A stretch of 64,000 nucleotides of DNA from Aureisphaera galaxeae. GTDB lineage: Bacteria > Bacteroidota > Bacteroidia > Flavobacteriales > Flavobacteriaceae. Positions within the stretch are counted from its first letter, which is position 1, and the number at the start of each line of letters is the position of its first letter. Of the stretch, positions 36,431-44,685 are shown piece after piece. The stretch lies in assembly GCF_028561275.1 (NCBI RefSeq), contig NZ_JAQQTF010000002.1, positions 838,812 to 902,811 of the forward strand, in the 5' to 3' direction. Under the pieces are notes generated by a model. That model ran no database searches and was not told the DNA's origin. It saw only the letters and a program-made list of their open reading frames with translations. Both the position numbers and the translations under genes were made by a program.

Positions 36431-37231
36431 ATGACGAAAGATTTGGGAAAAGTAGCCATCATTGGATGTGGAAACCTTGGGAAATCCATTCTCAACGGTT
36501 TGTTGGAAGGGGAAACGTTTGCAGCGGAACAATTGATAGCTACCAAGCGCAATTTAGCGAGTTTACAGGAGTATGAAGAAAAGGGAGTAACCATTACTTC
36601 CGATAATGGAAAAGCGATTGCCGATTCCCAATTGGTAGTGCTGGCCTTAAAGCCGCACCAGATGCTGCCTTTTTTGAAAGAATTCGAGGAGGTCTTTACC
36701 AAAGATCACATTGTAGTTTCCTTGGCCACAGGAATCACCATAGCGCAGTTGGAGTCGGGCCTTAAAGAACCGGGAACGGTCTTTAGGGCCATGCCCAATA
36801 CGGCGACCACTATTTTAGAATCCATTACTTGTGTATGTGCCAATAACGATAATGAAGCGCATAAGAAATTAGTCACCACACTTTTCGACGAATTGGGTGA
36901 GACGGTTTTCATTAATGAAGATTTAATGGAGTCGGCTACGGTGTTGGGAGCTTGTGGAATTGCCTTTGTGCTTCGGTTTATTAGAGCCATGGTGCAAGGG
37001 GGAATTCAGATTGGATTTAGTGCCGAAGTGGCTGGTAAGATTGTGAATCAGACGGTAAAGGGTGCTGCAGAATTATTGATGCAAAATGGGGAACATCCCG
37101 AATTTGAAATCGATAAGGTAACGACCCCAAGGGGTTGTACCATCGCTGGATTGAATGAAATGGAACACAATGGATTTAGCTCGGCCCTTATCAAAGGAAT
37201 CGTAGCTTCCTATCAAAAGATTGAAAAGTAG
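36431..37231 (+). CDS. proC: Pyrroline-5-carboxylate reductase
   Basis: 266 residues, the last step of proline synthesis. Rossmann motif VAIIGCGNLGKSILNGLL at the N-terminus; ALKPHQM, ATGITIAQLE, RAMPNTA and the C-terminal TTPRGCTIAGLNEME are family blocks. It abuts the hom stop with no gap, so it is co-transcribed with a methionine operon, with no obvious metabolic reason. It might act on a related imine, but the signature is that of ProC. Confidence 0.94.
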   Translation: MTKDLGKVAIIGCGNLGKSILNGLLEGETFAAEQLIATKRNLASLQEYEEKGVTITSDNGKAIADSQLVVLALKPHQMLPFLKEFEEVFTKDHIVVSLATGITIAQLESGLKEPGTVFRAMPNTATTILESITCVCANNDNEAHKKLVTTLFDELGETVFINEDLMESATVLGACGIAFVLRFIRAMVQGGIQIGFSAEVAGKIVNQTVKGAAELLMQNGEHPEFEIDKVTTPRGCTIAGLNEMEHNGFSSALIKGIVASYQKIEK

Positions 37232-37236
37232 TAAAT

Positions 37237-37659
37237 ATGAAAGTAATACTGGACCGAATTAATGACGATTACCTTTTCGAAGGAAAAGGGAAAACCGGAG
37301 TCCCCATCCGAATAGACAACACCTCCCAAGAAGGAGCGGCGGGAGCAAGTCCTATGGAACTCCTGTTAATGGGAGTAGGAGGGTGTAGCGCCATCGATGT
37401 CATTGCCATTCTTAAGAAACAGAAGCAGGAAATTACTGGCTATCATATGGAAGTAGAAGGGTTCCGAAAAGAAGTAAAACAGGCCAAGCCGTTCGAATCT
37501 ATTGTGGTACGGATTTTCTTAGAAGGTAATATAGATCCCAAGAAAGCAAAGCGCGCTGGAGAGCTTAGTTTCGACAAGTATTGTTCGGTATCCATAACCC
37601 TAGAGGGTAGCGTGAGTGTTTCTCACGAAATTCTCATAAATGGGGAATCCATTGATTAG
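37237..37659 (+). CDS. OsmC family peroxidase-like protein
   Basis: 140 residues, OsmC/Ohr fold. The first reactive cysteine lies in LLMGVGGCSAIDVIAILKK and the second in SFDKYCSVSITLEG, so both redox cysteines are kept. Members reduce organic peroxides or act on thiols; its place in a sulfur-metabolism operon fits a thiol-linked role. It is 5 nt after proC. Confidence 0.9.
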   Translation: MKVILDRINDDYLFEGKGKTGVPIRIDNTSQEGAAGASPMELLLMGVGGCSAIDVIAILKKQKQEITGYHMEVEGFRKEVKQAKPFESIVVRIFLEGNIDPKKAKRAGELSFDKYCSVSITLEGSVSVSHEILINGESID

Positions 37660-37669
37660 TTTTCTAGTA

Positions 37670-37686
37670 TATTTATCGAGTAAATA
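37670..37686. promoter_or_regulatory. Palindrome over the Rrf2 gene's -7 region (possible operator)
   Basis: TATTTA-TCGAG-TAAATA is a perfect inverted repeat. It overlaps a -7-like box TATATTTA (37668-37675) and lies 9 nt before the Rrf2 start. This is the position expected for autoregulation; the assignment is a guess. Confidence 0.4.
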
Positions 37687-37694
37687 GACCAAAT

Positions 37695-38111
37695 ATGTTA
37701 TCCCGCAAAACAAAATACGGACTTAAAGCATTAAGTTTTTTAGCCAAACAAGAAGATGAAAAACCGGTTCAGATCTCGGTGATTTCGGAAGCAGAGAATA
37801 TCTCCCAGAAGTTTTTGGAGAGTATTCTGCTTAGTATGCGGAAGACGGGATTTCTAGGTTCCAAAAAAGGAAAAGGAGGCGGTTACTATCTCTTGAAGAA
37901 GCCGGAGGAAATTTCCATAGCCGCTGTATACCGTATTTTGGAAGGTCCCATTGCTATGGTGCCCTGTGTGAGCCTAAACTTTTACGAAAAGTGCCACGAC
38001 TGTCCGGACGAGCATCAATGTAGCGTGCATAGATTAATGGTACAGGTACGCGACAATACACTTTCTATCCTAGAAAATACCACCCTAGAAGACTTCGTTA
38101 AGGAGAATTAA
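37695..38111 (+). CDS. Rrf2 family transcriptional regulator
   Basis: 138 residues. An N-terminal winged helix (MLSRKTKYGLKALSFLAKQE; ISEAENISQKFLESIL; the wing SKKGKGGGYYL) is typical of Rrf2. The C-terminal half has C-x9-C-x2-C-x5-C (PCVSLNFYEKCHDCPDEHQC), one Cys more than the three Cys of IscR-type [2Fe-2S] sensors. It could bind a cluster or act as a cysteine-metabolism regulator of the CymR kind. It lies between the hom/osmC genes and cysH, so sulfur assimilation genes are plausible targets. Confidence 0.9.
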   Translation: MLSRKTKYGLKALSFLAKQEDEKPVQISVISEAENISQKFLESILLSMRKTGFLGSKKGKGGGYYLLKKPEEISIAAVYRILEGPIAMVPCVSLNFYEKCHDCPDEHQCSVHRLMVQVRDNTLSILENTTLEDFVKEN

Positions 38112-38121
38112 TGGATTTCCC

Positions 38122-38174
38122 TTGCTCATTAAATGTAAGATTGTATTTTTGTTTATCCTATTAAGTCGATAGGA
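38122..38174 (+). promoter_or_regulatory. cysH promoter with downstream inverted repeat
   Basis: TTG (38122-38124), 19-nt gap, TATTTTTG (38144-38151), a consensus promoter. TCCTAT (38156-38161) and ATAGGA (38169-38174) form an inverted repeat right at the expected start of transcription, a candidate operator for the adjacent Rrf2 regulator. Confidence 0.65.
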
Positions 38175-38184
38175 ATAATATAAT

Positions 38185-38817
38185 ATGAAAAAAATCACAC
38201 CTCAAAACCTGAGTCTATTCAACCGCAACCTACGTCATGAATCCCCTAACGACATAGTTGATTTTGCCCTAGAGATTTCCGAAAACCCCATCGTCACCAC
38301 TAGTTTTGGAGCCTATTCTGCCGCTATTTTGCATGCCTGTACACAAAACAGACCCGAAATTCCAGTGATTTGGTGCGATACGGGCTATAATACACCTGCC
38401 ACATATCATCATGTACAGACGCTTACAGAACGTCTACAATTAAACCTAGATATTTTCACCCCCAAGTTGACCACAGCCTTTTTGGATCATACCTTGGGCC
38501 GACCCGAATGGGACAATCCCAATCATGATCTTTTTTCAGAACAAGTAAAACTGGAACCTTTTAAACGGGCAATCGAGCAGTATAAACCTGATGTTTGGTT
38601 CAGTAATGTTCGAAAGGGGCAGACCCAATTTCGTGACTCGTTGGATATATTAAGCCTTACCGAAACAGGAATCCTTAAAGTGAGTCCTTTTTATAATTAC
38701 AGCGACGACGAGGTAACCGCTTACATTAAAAAACATCAACTCCCATTGGAATTCGACTATTTCGATCCCGTAAAGGCGCTTTCTCATAGGGAATGCGGCA
38801 TACATTTGGGAAAATAA
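38185..38817 (+). CDS. cysH: Phosphoadenylyl-sulfate reductase family protein
   Basis: 210 residues, PAPS reductase fold. TTSFGAYSAAILHAC is the nucleotide loop (PP-loop-like), followed by IPVIWCDTGYNTPATYHH and WFSNVRKGQTQFRDSL; the catalytic cysteine lies in the C-terminal ECGIHLG. The Cys pair and CxxC that hold the iron-sulfur cluster of APS reductases are absent, which favours PAPS as substrate. It is shorter than E. coli CysH (244). No cysD, cysN, cysC or sulfite reductase lies beside it. Confidence 0.88.
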   Translation: MKKITPQNLSLFNRNLRHESPNDIVDFALEISENPIVTTSFGAYSAAILHACTQNRPEIPVIWCDTGYNTPATYHHVQTLTERLQLNLDIFTPKLTTAFLDHTLGRPEWDNPNHDLFSEQVKLEPFKRAIEQYKPDVWFSNVRKGQTQFRDSLDILSLTETGILKVSPFYNYSDDEVTAYIKKHQLPLEFDYFDPVKALSHRECGIHLGK

Positions 38818-38828
38818 TGGACATAGGG

Positions 38829-38859
38829 TTGCGTATAACAATTTTATGCCTTTACTTTG
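38829..38859 (+). promoter_or_regulatory. Promoter of SAM-I leader 2
   Basis: TTG (38829-38831), 20-nt gap, TTACTTTG (38852-38859), one mismatch from the -7 consensus. It starts transcription about 20 nt before the aptamer and separates metH from cysH. Confidence 0.6.
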
Positions 38860-38885
38860 TCCACAGTTCATTAAAAGACTGATTT

Positions 38886-39004
38886 GTTATCAAGAAAGGT
38901 GGAGGGAATAGACCCTTTGAAACCTTAGCAACCCTTAGTTCACGCTGATTCTTATCAGTATCTAAGAAGGTGCTACATTCTATCCCGCTGTGGGAATAGA
39001 TAAC
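38886..39004 (+). ncRNA. SAM-I (S-box) riboswitch, copy 2
   Basis: P1 is GTTATC (38886-38891) with GATAAC (38999-39004). Core strings AAGAAAGGTGGAGGGA, GACCCTTTGAAACC, TTAGCAACCC and AAGGTGCTACATTC match copy 1 almost base for base. The 80 nt after it contain a T-rich run (TTTATTTTTTCTT) preceded by TTTCCC, which could pair with GGGAA in the last aptamer hairpin. No clean terminator is seen, so the mode of control is unclear. It controls the metH-metF operon. Confidence 0.93.
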
Positions 39005-39083
39005 GCAAAACCAATTTCCCTTTATTTTTTCTTGATGGCATTTCTTATTTGATAGGTTAGTTTACTTATTCAAAAAAATTGCT

Positions 39084-40091
39084 ATGAAAGAAAAATTGCA
39101 TCAAGCACTCGAAGAACGCATCCTCATCCTAGATGGAGCTATGGGCACCATGCTACAGCGGTATAATTTCACCGAAGAGGATTTCCGTGGAGAGCGGTTT
39201 AAGGATTTTCATAAACCCGTGAAGGGAAATAATGACCTTTTATCCTTAACCCAACCCAAAGCCATTGCCGAAGTACATGCGAAGTACTTCGCCGCTGGTG
39301 CGGACATTGTAGAAACCAACACCTTTTCTGGGACAACCATTGCCATGGCCGATTACGACATGGAAGATTTGGTGTACGAACTCAATTACGAGAGTGCTAA
39401 GATTGCCAAGAAGGTGGCCGACGAGTTCACCCAAAAAGAACCGCACAAACCCCGTTTTGTGGCGGGAGCTATGGGTCCTACCAATAAGACGGCCAGTCTT
39501 TCCCCCGATGTAAATGACCCTGGCTTTAGGGCCATATCTTTTGATGAATTACGCATTGCCTATAAACAACAAGCAGAAGCCCTTTTAGATGGTGGTTCAG
39601 ATATTTTATTGGTGGAAACGATTTTCGATACGCTCAATGCCAAAGCCGCACTTTTTGCTATAGAAGAAGTAAAGGACGAACGCGGTATAGAAGTTCCCAT
39701 CATGGTAAGCGGAACCATTACCGATGCTTCCGGAAGAACCCTTTCCGGTCAGACAGCAGAAGCGTTTTTAATATCCATATCGCATATTCCTATTCTAAGT
39801 GTTGGATTCAATTGTGCTTTGGGGGCAAAACAGCTTACCCCGCACTTAGAGGTTGTGGCGCATCGTACTCCATTTGCCATTTCGGCATATCCCAATGCGG
39901 GATTACCTAATGCCTTTGGGGAGTACGATGAAAGTCCCGAACAAATGGCGGCTCAGATCAAGGAATATCTCGACAAGAAATTAATTAATATCATTGGCGG
40001 TTGTTGTGGTACTACACCACCCCATATAAAAGCCATTGCCGATTTGGCAAAGCAATACGAACCCAGACCTTTGACCTTACCCGTTGCATGA
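39084..40091 (+). CDS. metH: Methionine synthase part 1: homocysteine S-methyltransferase domain
   Basis: 335 residues, corresponding to the N-terminal homocysteine/zinc domain of MetH. Start ILDGAMGTMLQRY, ADIVETNTFSGT, zinc cysteines in VGFNCALGA and IIGGCCGTTPPHI. It lacks the folate, cobalamin and activation domains, which are encoded separately at 41041. Such splitting of MetH is frequent in Flavobacteria. Its stop overlaps the start of the dehydratase gene (ATGA, 40088-40091). Confidence 0.94.
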   Translation: MKEKLHQALEERILILDGAMGTMLQRYNFTEEDFRGERFKDFHKPVKGNNDLLSLTQPKAIAEVHAKYFAAGADIVETNTFSGTTIAMADYDMEDLVYELNYESAKIAKKVADEFTQKEPHKPRFVAGAMGPTNKTASLSPDVNDPGFRAISFDELRIAYKQQAEALLDGGSDILLVETIFDTLNAKAALFAIEEVKDERGIEVPIMVSGTITDASGRTLSGQTAEAFLISISHIPILSVGFNCALGAKQLTPHLEVVAHRTPFAISAYPNAGLPNAFGEYDESPEQMAAQIKEYLDKKLINIIGGCCGTTPPHIKAIADLAKQYEPRPLTLPVA

Positions 40092-41029
40092 TTCCTGTTA
40101 AAAATGACATAGAAACTGCCTGTAAGCAGGTATGGGCCTTTGCGCACCGTACTCCCGTATTGCAATCTACCTTGTTGAATGATTTGGCAGGCTGCGAAGT
40201 GTTTTTCAAATGCGAGAACCTTCAGAAAATGGGAGCCTTTAAAATGCGTGGTGCACTTAATGCCATTGGGAACCTGTCCGATGCCCATAAAAAAGCTGGC
40301 GTTGTGACCCATTCTTCAGGGAATTTCGGTCAGGCAGTAGCATTGGCGGCCAAAAACTTGGGGGTTACGGCTTATATCGTAATGCCTAAGAATGCACCTG
40401 AAGTGAAAAAGAATGCTGTAAAAGCTTACGATGGCATTATTACAGAATGCGAATCGACTTTGGCAGCGCGTGAGTCCACTTCTCAAAGGATTAAGGAGGA
40501 AACAGGAGCTACATTCTTGCACCCTTCCAACGACATTGATGTCATTTTGGGAAATGCAACCTCAGGGGTCGAATTATTGCAAGACCATCCCGATTTGGAT
40601 GTGCTTATGACTCCCGTGGGAGGTGGCGGATTGGTAGCAGGGACGGCCTTGGCCGCACACTACTTTGGAAAGGATTGTAAAGTGATTGGAGGAGAGCCTT
40701 TTAATGCAGATGACGCCTATCGTTCTCTTCAATCTGGAAAAATTGAAACCAATGAAACCACCGATACCATTGCCGATGGACTGAGAACCCATCTAGGCGA
40801 TAAGAACTTCCCAATTATTAAGGAATTGGTGTCGGAAATCATTCGGGTGGAGGAACAAGAGATTATAGATGCGCTCCAACTTATTTGGGAACGCATGAAA
40901 ATAGTGATCGAACCCTCCTGTGCCGTTCCCTTTGCGGCCCTATTACGGGAAAAAGATCGATTTAAGAATAAGAAAGTTGGAATCATCCTTTCGGGTGGTA
41001 ATATAGATGTGAAGAATTTACCTTTTTGA
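40088..41029 (+). CDS. Threonine/serine dehydratase or serine racemase-like PLP enzyme
   Basis: 313 residues from ATG 40088; the longer ORF from 40001 overlaps metH and is rejected. Fold type II PLP: the Schiff-base lysine lies in [29 protein letters not shown] binds phosphate, [14 protein letters not shown] binds the ring, and [13 protein letters not shown] ends it. There is no C-terminal ACT domain, unlike IlvA at 21606, so it resembles catabolic threonine dehydratases and serine racemases. It sits between the two halves of methionine synthase, coupled to both. The link to methionine synthesis is not understood. Confidence 0.9.
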   Translation: MIPVKNDIETACKQVWAFAHRTPVLQSTLLNDLAGCEVFFKCENLQKMGAFKMRGALNAIGNLSDAHKKAGVVTHSSGNFGQAVALAAKNLGVTAYIVMPKNAPEVKKNAVKAYDGIITECESTLAARESTSQRIKEETGATFLHPSNDIDVILGNATSGVELLQDHPDLDVLMTPVGGGGLVAGTALAAHYFGKDCKVIGGEPFNADDAYRSLQSGKIETNETTDTIADGLRTHLGDKNFPIIKELVSEIIRVEEQEIIDALQLIWERMKIVIEPSCAVPFAALLREKDRFKNKKVGIILSGGNIDVKNLPF

Positions 41030-41035
41030 AAGGAG
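41029..41035 (+). promoter_or_regulatory. Shine-Dalgarno sequence of metH part 2
   Basis: AAAGGAG (41029-41035) lies 5 nt before ATG 41041. It supports 41041 over the TTG at 41026. Clear Shine-Dalgarno sites are rare in this window. Confidence 0.55.
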
Positions 41036-41040
41036 CATTC

Positions 41041-43710
41041 ATGGAAACAGAGAAAAGATATTTGAAGTTATCGGGATTAGAACCCTTGATCATCACCCCA
41101 GAAAGCAATTTCATCAATGTGGGGGAGCGTACCAATGTGGCGGGATCCCGGAAATTCCTTCGATTGATCAAGGAAGAGAATTTTGAAGAGGCATTGACCA
41201 TTGCTCGTCACCAAGTAGAAGGAGGCGCACAGATCATCGATATAAATATGGACGATGGGCTTATCGATGGAAAAGAAGCCATGGTCAAGTTCCTGAACCT
41301 CGTCGTGGCCGAACCAGATATAGCCCGAGTACCGATCATGATCGATAGTTCGAAATGGGAAATCATTGAAGCTGGACTGCAAGTCGTGCAGGGAAAGTGC
41401 GTGGTGAATTCCATAAGTTTGAAGGAAGGGGAAGAGGAATTTATTCGTCAGGCAAAACTCATAAAACGATATGGTGCCGCTGTAATCATTATGGCCTTTG
41501 ATGAAGTAGGGCAAGCAGACACCTATGAGCGCCGTATCGAAATCGCCGAACGAAGTTATCGCATTTTGGTAGATCAAGTAAAATTTGCCCCAGAAGACAT
41601 CATCTTCGACCTAAATATTTTCCCAGTTGCTACAGGAATGGAAGAGCACCGAAAGAATGCGACCGATTTCATAGAAGGAACCCGTTGGGTACGTCAAAAC
41701 CTGCCACACTGTAGTGTGAGTGGGGGAGTGAGCAATGTGTCCTTCAGTTTCCGCGGGAACAATACTGTTAGGGAGGCCATGCATTCTGCCTTCTTGTACC
41801 ATGCTATAGAAGCGGGAATGAACATGGGAATCGTAAACCCAGCGATGTTGGAAGTTTACGACGACATTCCGAAGGATCTATTAGAGCATGTAGAGGATGT
41901 TTTGTTAGACCGACGTGACGATGCTACGGAACGTCTTCTCGAATTTGCCGAAACGGTAAAAGGCGTTAAAAAAGAAAAAGTCATAGATCTGTCTTGGCGC
42001 GAAGAACCCTTGCAGGATCGTATTACCCGTGCCTTAGTAAAAGGTATCGATGAATTTATCATAGAAGATGTAGAGGAAGCACGTCAAACTTCAGAAAGAC
42101 CCATTCAGGTGATCGAAGGGCAACTGATGACGGGGATGAACGTGGTAGGTGATCTTTTCGGAAGCGGGAAAATGTTCCTGCCCCAAGTGGTGAAGTCGGC
42201 TCGGGTAATGAAAAAGGCAGTAGCTTACTTAGAACCTTTCATTGCGGCCGAGAAGGATGAAGCTACCTCCTCTAACGGTAAAATTTTGATGGCGACTGTA
42301 AAAGGAGATGTGCACGATATAGGAAAGAACATTGTATCGGTAGTACTGGCCTGTAACAACTACGAGATTGTAGACCTTGGAGTCATGGTTCCACCAGAAA
42401 GGATCATTGCTGAGGCAAAAGAGCATCAAGTAGATATTATTGGATTGAGTGGGCTCATTACACCATCTTTAGACGAAATGGTTTTCTTGGCCAAGGAAAT
42501 GCAGCGACAGGATTTCGAAGTTCCCTTGTTAATTGGAGGAGCTACCACCAGTAAGGCACACACCGCTGTAAAGATCGATCCGCAGTATCAACATGCCGTA
42601 ATACATGTAAATGATGCTTCAAGAGCTGTCACCGTGGTTGGCGATTTGCTTCAGAAAGACAAAAAGGAGTCATATATAACGGGTTTGAAACAGGATTATG
42701 CCGATTTCCGGGAAGGATTCTTAAATCGTCAAAAGACGAAGACCTATGTGACGATTGAAGAAGCTCGTGAAAATAAGTATGCCATTGATTGGGAAAAATC
42801 GGAGATCGTAAAACCCAATGCCTTGGGCATTCAAAAGATAGAAGATTTCAATTTAGAATTATTGAAGGACTATATCGATTGGACACCCTTCTTCAGAAGT
42901 TGGGATCTACACGGACGCTTCCCGAATATCCTCGAAGATGAAGTAGTGGGGCAACAGGCGACCGATCTCTTTTTGGATGCTGGGAATATGCTTCAAAAAA
43001 TCATCGACGAAAAATTGCTGAAAGCAAACGCCATTTTTGGCCTTTTCGAAGCCCAAACAGTGGAAGATGACGATATTTTGGTACGTCACGATTCCAAAGA
43101 GTATACGTTTAGAACGCTTCGTCAACAGAGTAAAAAAGCAACAGGAAGACCCAATTTGGCCTTGGCAGACTTTGTTGCTCCCAAGGAATCGGGCAAACAA
43201 GATTATATGGGCTGTTTTTGTGTTTCGGCCGGTTTTGGAACGGAAGAACTCGCCCAATCCTATGAAAAAGAAAATGATGATTACAACAGTATTATGGTAA
43301 AGGCCTTGGCCGACCGTTTGGCCGAAGCCTTCGCCGAATACTTGCACGAACAGGTAAGGAAGACCCATTGGGGCTATGCCAGTGAGGAGAACCTTACCAA
43401 CGAATCCTTAATTAAAGAAGAATACAAGGGGATTCGCCCTGCCCCAGGATATCCTGCTTGTCCGGATCACTTGGAAAAATTGACCATTTGGAAATTATTG
43501 CAGGTGGAAGAAGAAATAGGGGTGAAGCTCACGGAAAACTTGGCCATGTGGCCAGCCGCTTCTGTTTCTGGATATTATTTCGGAAGTCCAGAATCCCGAT
43601 ACTTCGGATTGGGGAAAATAAAAGAAGACCAAATCACCGATTTTGCCAAACGAAAAGGCATTTCGGATGCAGAAGCCACCAAATGGCTTCGAACCAATAT
43701 TGCAGATTAG
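41041..43710 (+). CDS. metH: Methionine synthase part 2: folate, cobalamin and reactivation domains
   Basis: 889 residues from ATG 41041. Pterin-binding domain (about 20-300: [37 protein letters not shown]), B12 cap and binding domain with the cobalt-ligand motif DVHDIGKN in [20 protein letters not shown] (about 415-435), then the AdoMet reactivation domain (about 590-889) with [14 protein letters not shown]. Together with part 1 it methylates homocysteine from methyl-tetrahydrofolate, so the organism should use cobalamin. Its stop abuts the metF start. Confidence 0.96.
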   Translation: METEKRYLKLSGLEPLIITPESNFINVGERTNVAGSRKFLRLIKEENFEEALTIARHQVEGGAQIIDINMDDGLIDGKEAMVKFLNLVVAEPDIARVPIMIDSSKWEIIEAGLQVVQGKCVVNSISLKEGEEEFIRQAKLIKRYGAAVIIMAFDEVGQADTYERRIEIAERSYRILVDQVKFAPEDIIFDLNIFPVATGMEEHRKNATDFIEGTRWVRQNLPHCSVSGGVSNVSFSFRGNNTVREAMHSAFLYHAIEAGMNMGIVNPAMLEVYDDIPKDLLEHVEDVLLDRRDDATERLLEFAETVKGVKKEKVIDLSWREEPLQDRITRALVKGIDEFIIEDVEEARQTSERPIQVIEGQLMTGMNVVGDLFGSGKMFLPQVVKSARVMKKAVAYLEPFIAAEKDEATSSNGKILMATVKGDVHDIGKNIVSVVLACNNYEIVDLGVMVPPERIIAEAKEHQVDIIGLSGLITPSLDEMVFLAKEMQRQDFEVPLLIGGATTSKAHTAVKIDPQYQHAVIHVNDASRAVTVVGDLLQKDKKESYITGLKQDYADFREGFLNRQKTKTYVTIEEARENKYAIDWEKSEIVKPNALGIQKIEDFNLELLKDYIDWTPFFRSWDLHGRFPNILEDEVVGQQATDLFLDAGNMLQKIIDEKLLKANAIFGLFEAQTVEDDDILVRHDSKEYTFRTLRQQSKKATGRPNLALADFVAPKESGKQDYMGCFCVSAGFGTEELAQSYEKENDDYNSIMVKALADRLAEAFAEYLHEQVRKTHWGYASEENLTNESLIKEEYKGIRPAPGYPACPDHLEKLTIWKLLQVEEEIGVKLTENLAMWPAASVSGYYFGSPESRYFGLGKIKEDQITDFAKRKGISDAEATKWLRTNIAD

Positions 43711-44667
43711 ATGAAAGTAACAGAACATATAGCCAAAGCGAATGGAAACACCCAGTTTTCTTTCGAAATTCTTCCTCCGTTGAAAGGACAGAACATAACC
43801 TCCATTTTCGAAAGTATCGATCCGTTAATGGAATTCAATCCCCCGTTTATAGATGTTACCTATCACCGGGAAGAATATGTATATAAGGAAATGGATAATG
43901 GATTGCTAAAGAAGCAGGTAGTCCGTAAGCGTCCCGGTACGGTTGGGATTTGTGCTGCCATTCAGAATAAATACAATGTAGACGCCATTCCGCATATACT
44001 CTGCGGAGGATTTTCTAAGGAGGATACAGAAAACTTCTTGATCGATCTTAATTTCTTGGGTATCGATAATGTAATGGCTTTGCGTGGTGATGCCGTGAAG
44101 AGCGAAACCTACTTTACCCCTGAAAAAGATGGGCACAACTACGCTAGCGAATTGGTAAGCCAAATCTCCGATTTGAACAATGGACAGTATCTGGATGAGG
44201 AAATTCAGAATCAGGCACAAACCGATTTCTGCATTGGGGTGGCGGGTTATCCCGAAAAACATATGGAAGCTCCGAGTTTGGATAGCGATATTCATTTTCT
44301 GAAGAAAAAAATCAAAAAAGGGGCTACTTATATCGTCACCCAGATGTTTTTCGACAATAAGCGCTATTTTGAATTTGTAGATAAGTGTCGTGCCGAAGGC
44401 ATTACCGTACCTATCATTCCAGGTCTTAAGCCGATTGCCACCAAAAAACAACTGAATCTAATTCCGCATCGTTTTAGTCTAGAACTACCCGATGATCTCA
44501 TCATGGCTGTGGTAAAATGCAAGGACAACAAGGAAGTGCGGCAAGTGGGGATCGAATGGTGCTTGGAACAAAGTAAGGAATTGGTGAAAGCTGGAGTGCC
44601 AGTATTGCACTACTATTCCATGGGAAAAAGTGATAATATTAAGGCAATTGCCTCCCAGATTTTTTAA
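43711..44667 (+). CDS. metF: 5,10-Methylenetetrahydrofolate reductase
   Basis: 318 residues, FAD-dependent TIM barrel making methyl-tetrahydrofolate for MetH. Blocks seen are FSFEILPPLKGQNI (catalytic Glu), DVTYHREE, HILCGGFSKEDTENFL, NVMALRGDAVK and GCAG-like IGVAGYPEKHMEAP. Last gene of the SAM-controlled metH operon, directly behind metH part 2. The following PagL-like gene has its own promoter. Confidence 0.97.
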   Translation: MKVTEHIAKANGNTQFSFEILPPLKGQNITSIFESIDPLMEFNPPFIDVTYHREEYVYKEMDNGLLKKQVVRKRPGTVGICAAIQNKYNVDAIPHILCGGFSKEDTENFLIDLNFLGIDNVMALRGDAVKSETYFTPEKDGHNYASELVSQISDLNNGQYLDEEIQNQAQTDFCIGVAGYPEKHMEAPSLDSDIHFLKKKIKKGATYIVTQMFFDNKRYFEFVDKCRAEGITVPIIPGLKPIATKKQLNLIPHRFSLELPDDLIMAVVKCKDNKEVRQVGIEWCLEQSKELVKAGVPVLHYYSMGKSDNIKAIASQIF

Positions 44668-44680
44668 ATTCTTATTTTTG
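44648..44680 (+). promoter_or_regulatory. Promoter of PagL-like gene 1, giving a nearly leaderless mRNA
   Basis: TTG (44648-44650), 22-nt gap, TATTTTTG (44673-44680), full -7 consensus. The gene's ATG is at 44686, where transcription should begin. Confidence 0.65.
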
Positions 44681-44685
44681 CCCGC

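Noticed and set aside
41077-41577. 166-codon ORF antisense to metH part 2
   Set aside because: Shadow of a highly conserved gene; composition not protein-like.
39084-43710. metH as a single gene broken by insertion or frameshift
   Set aside because: Both parts are complete domains with sensible starts and stops, and coupled overlaps with the gene between; split MetH is common in Flavobacteria, so it is not a pseudogene.
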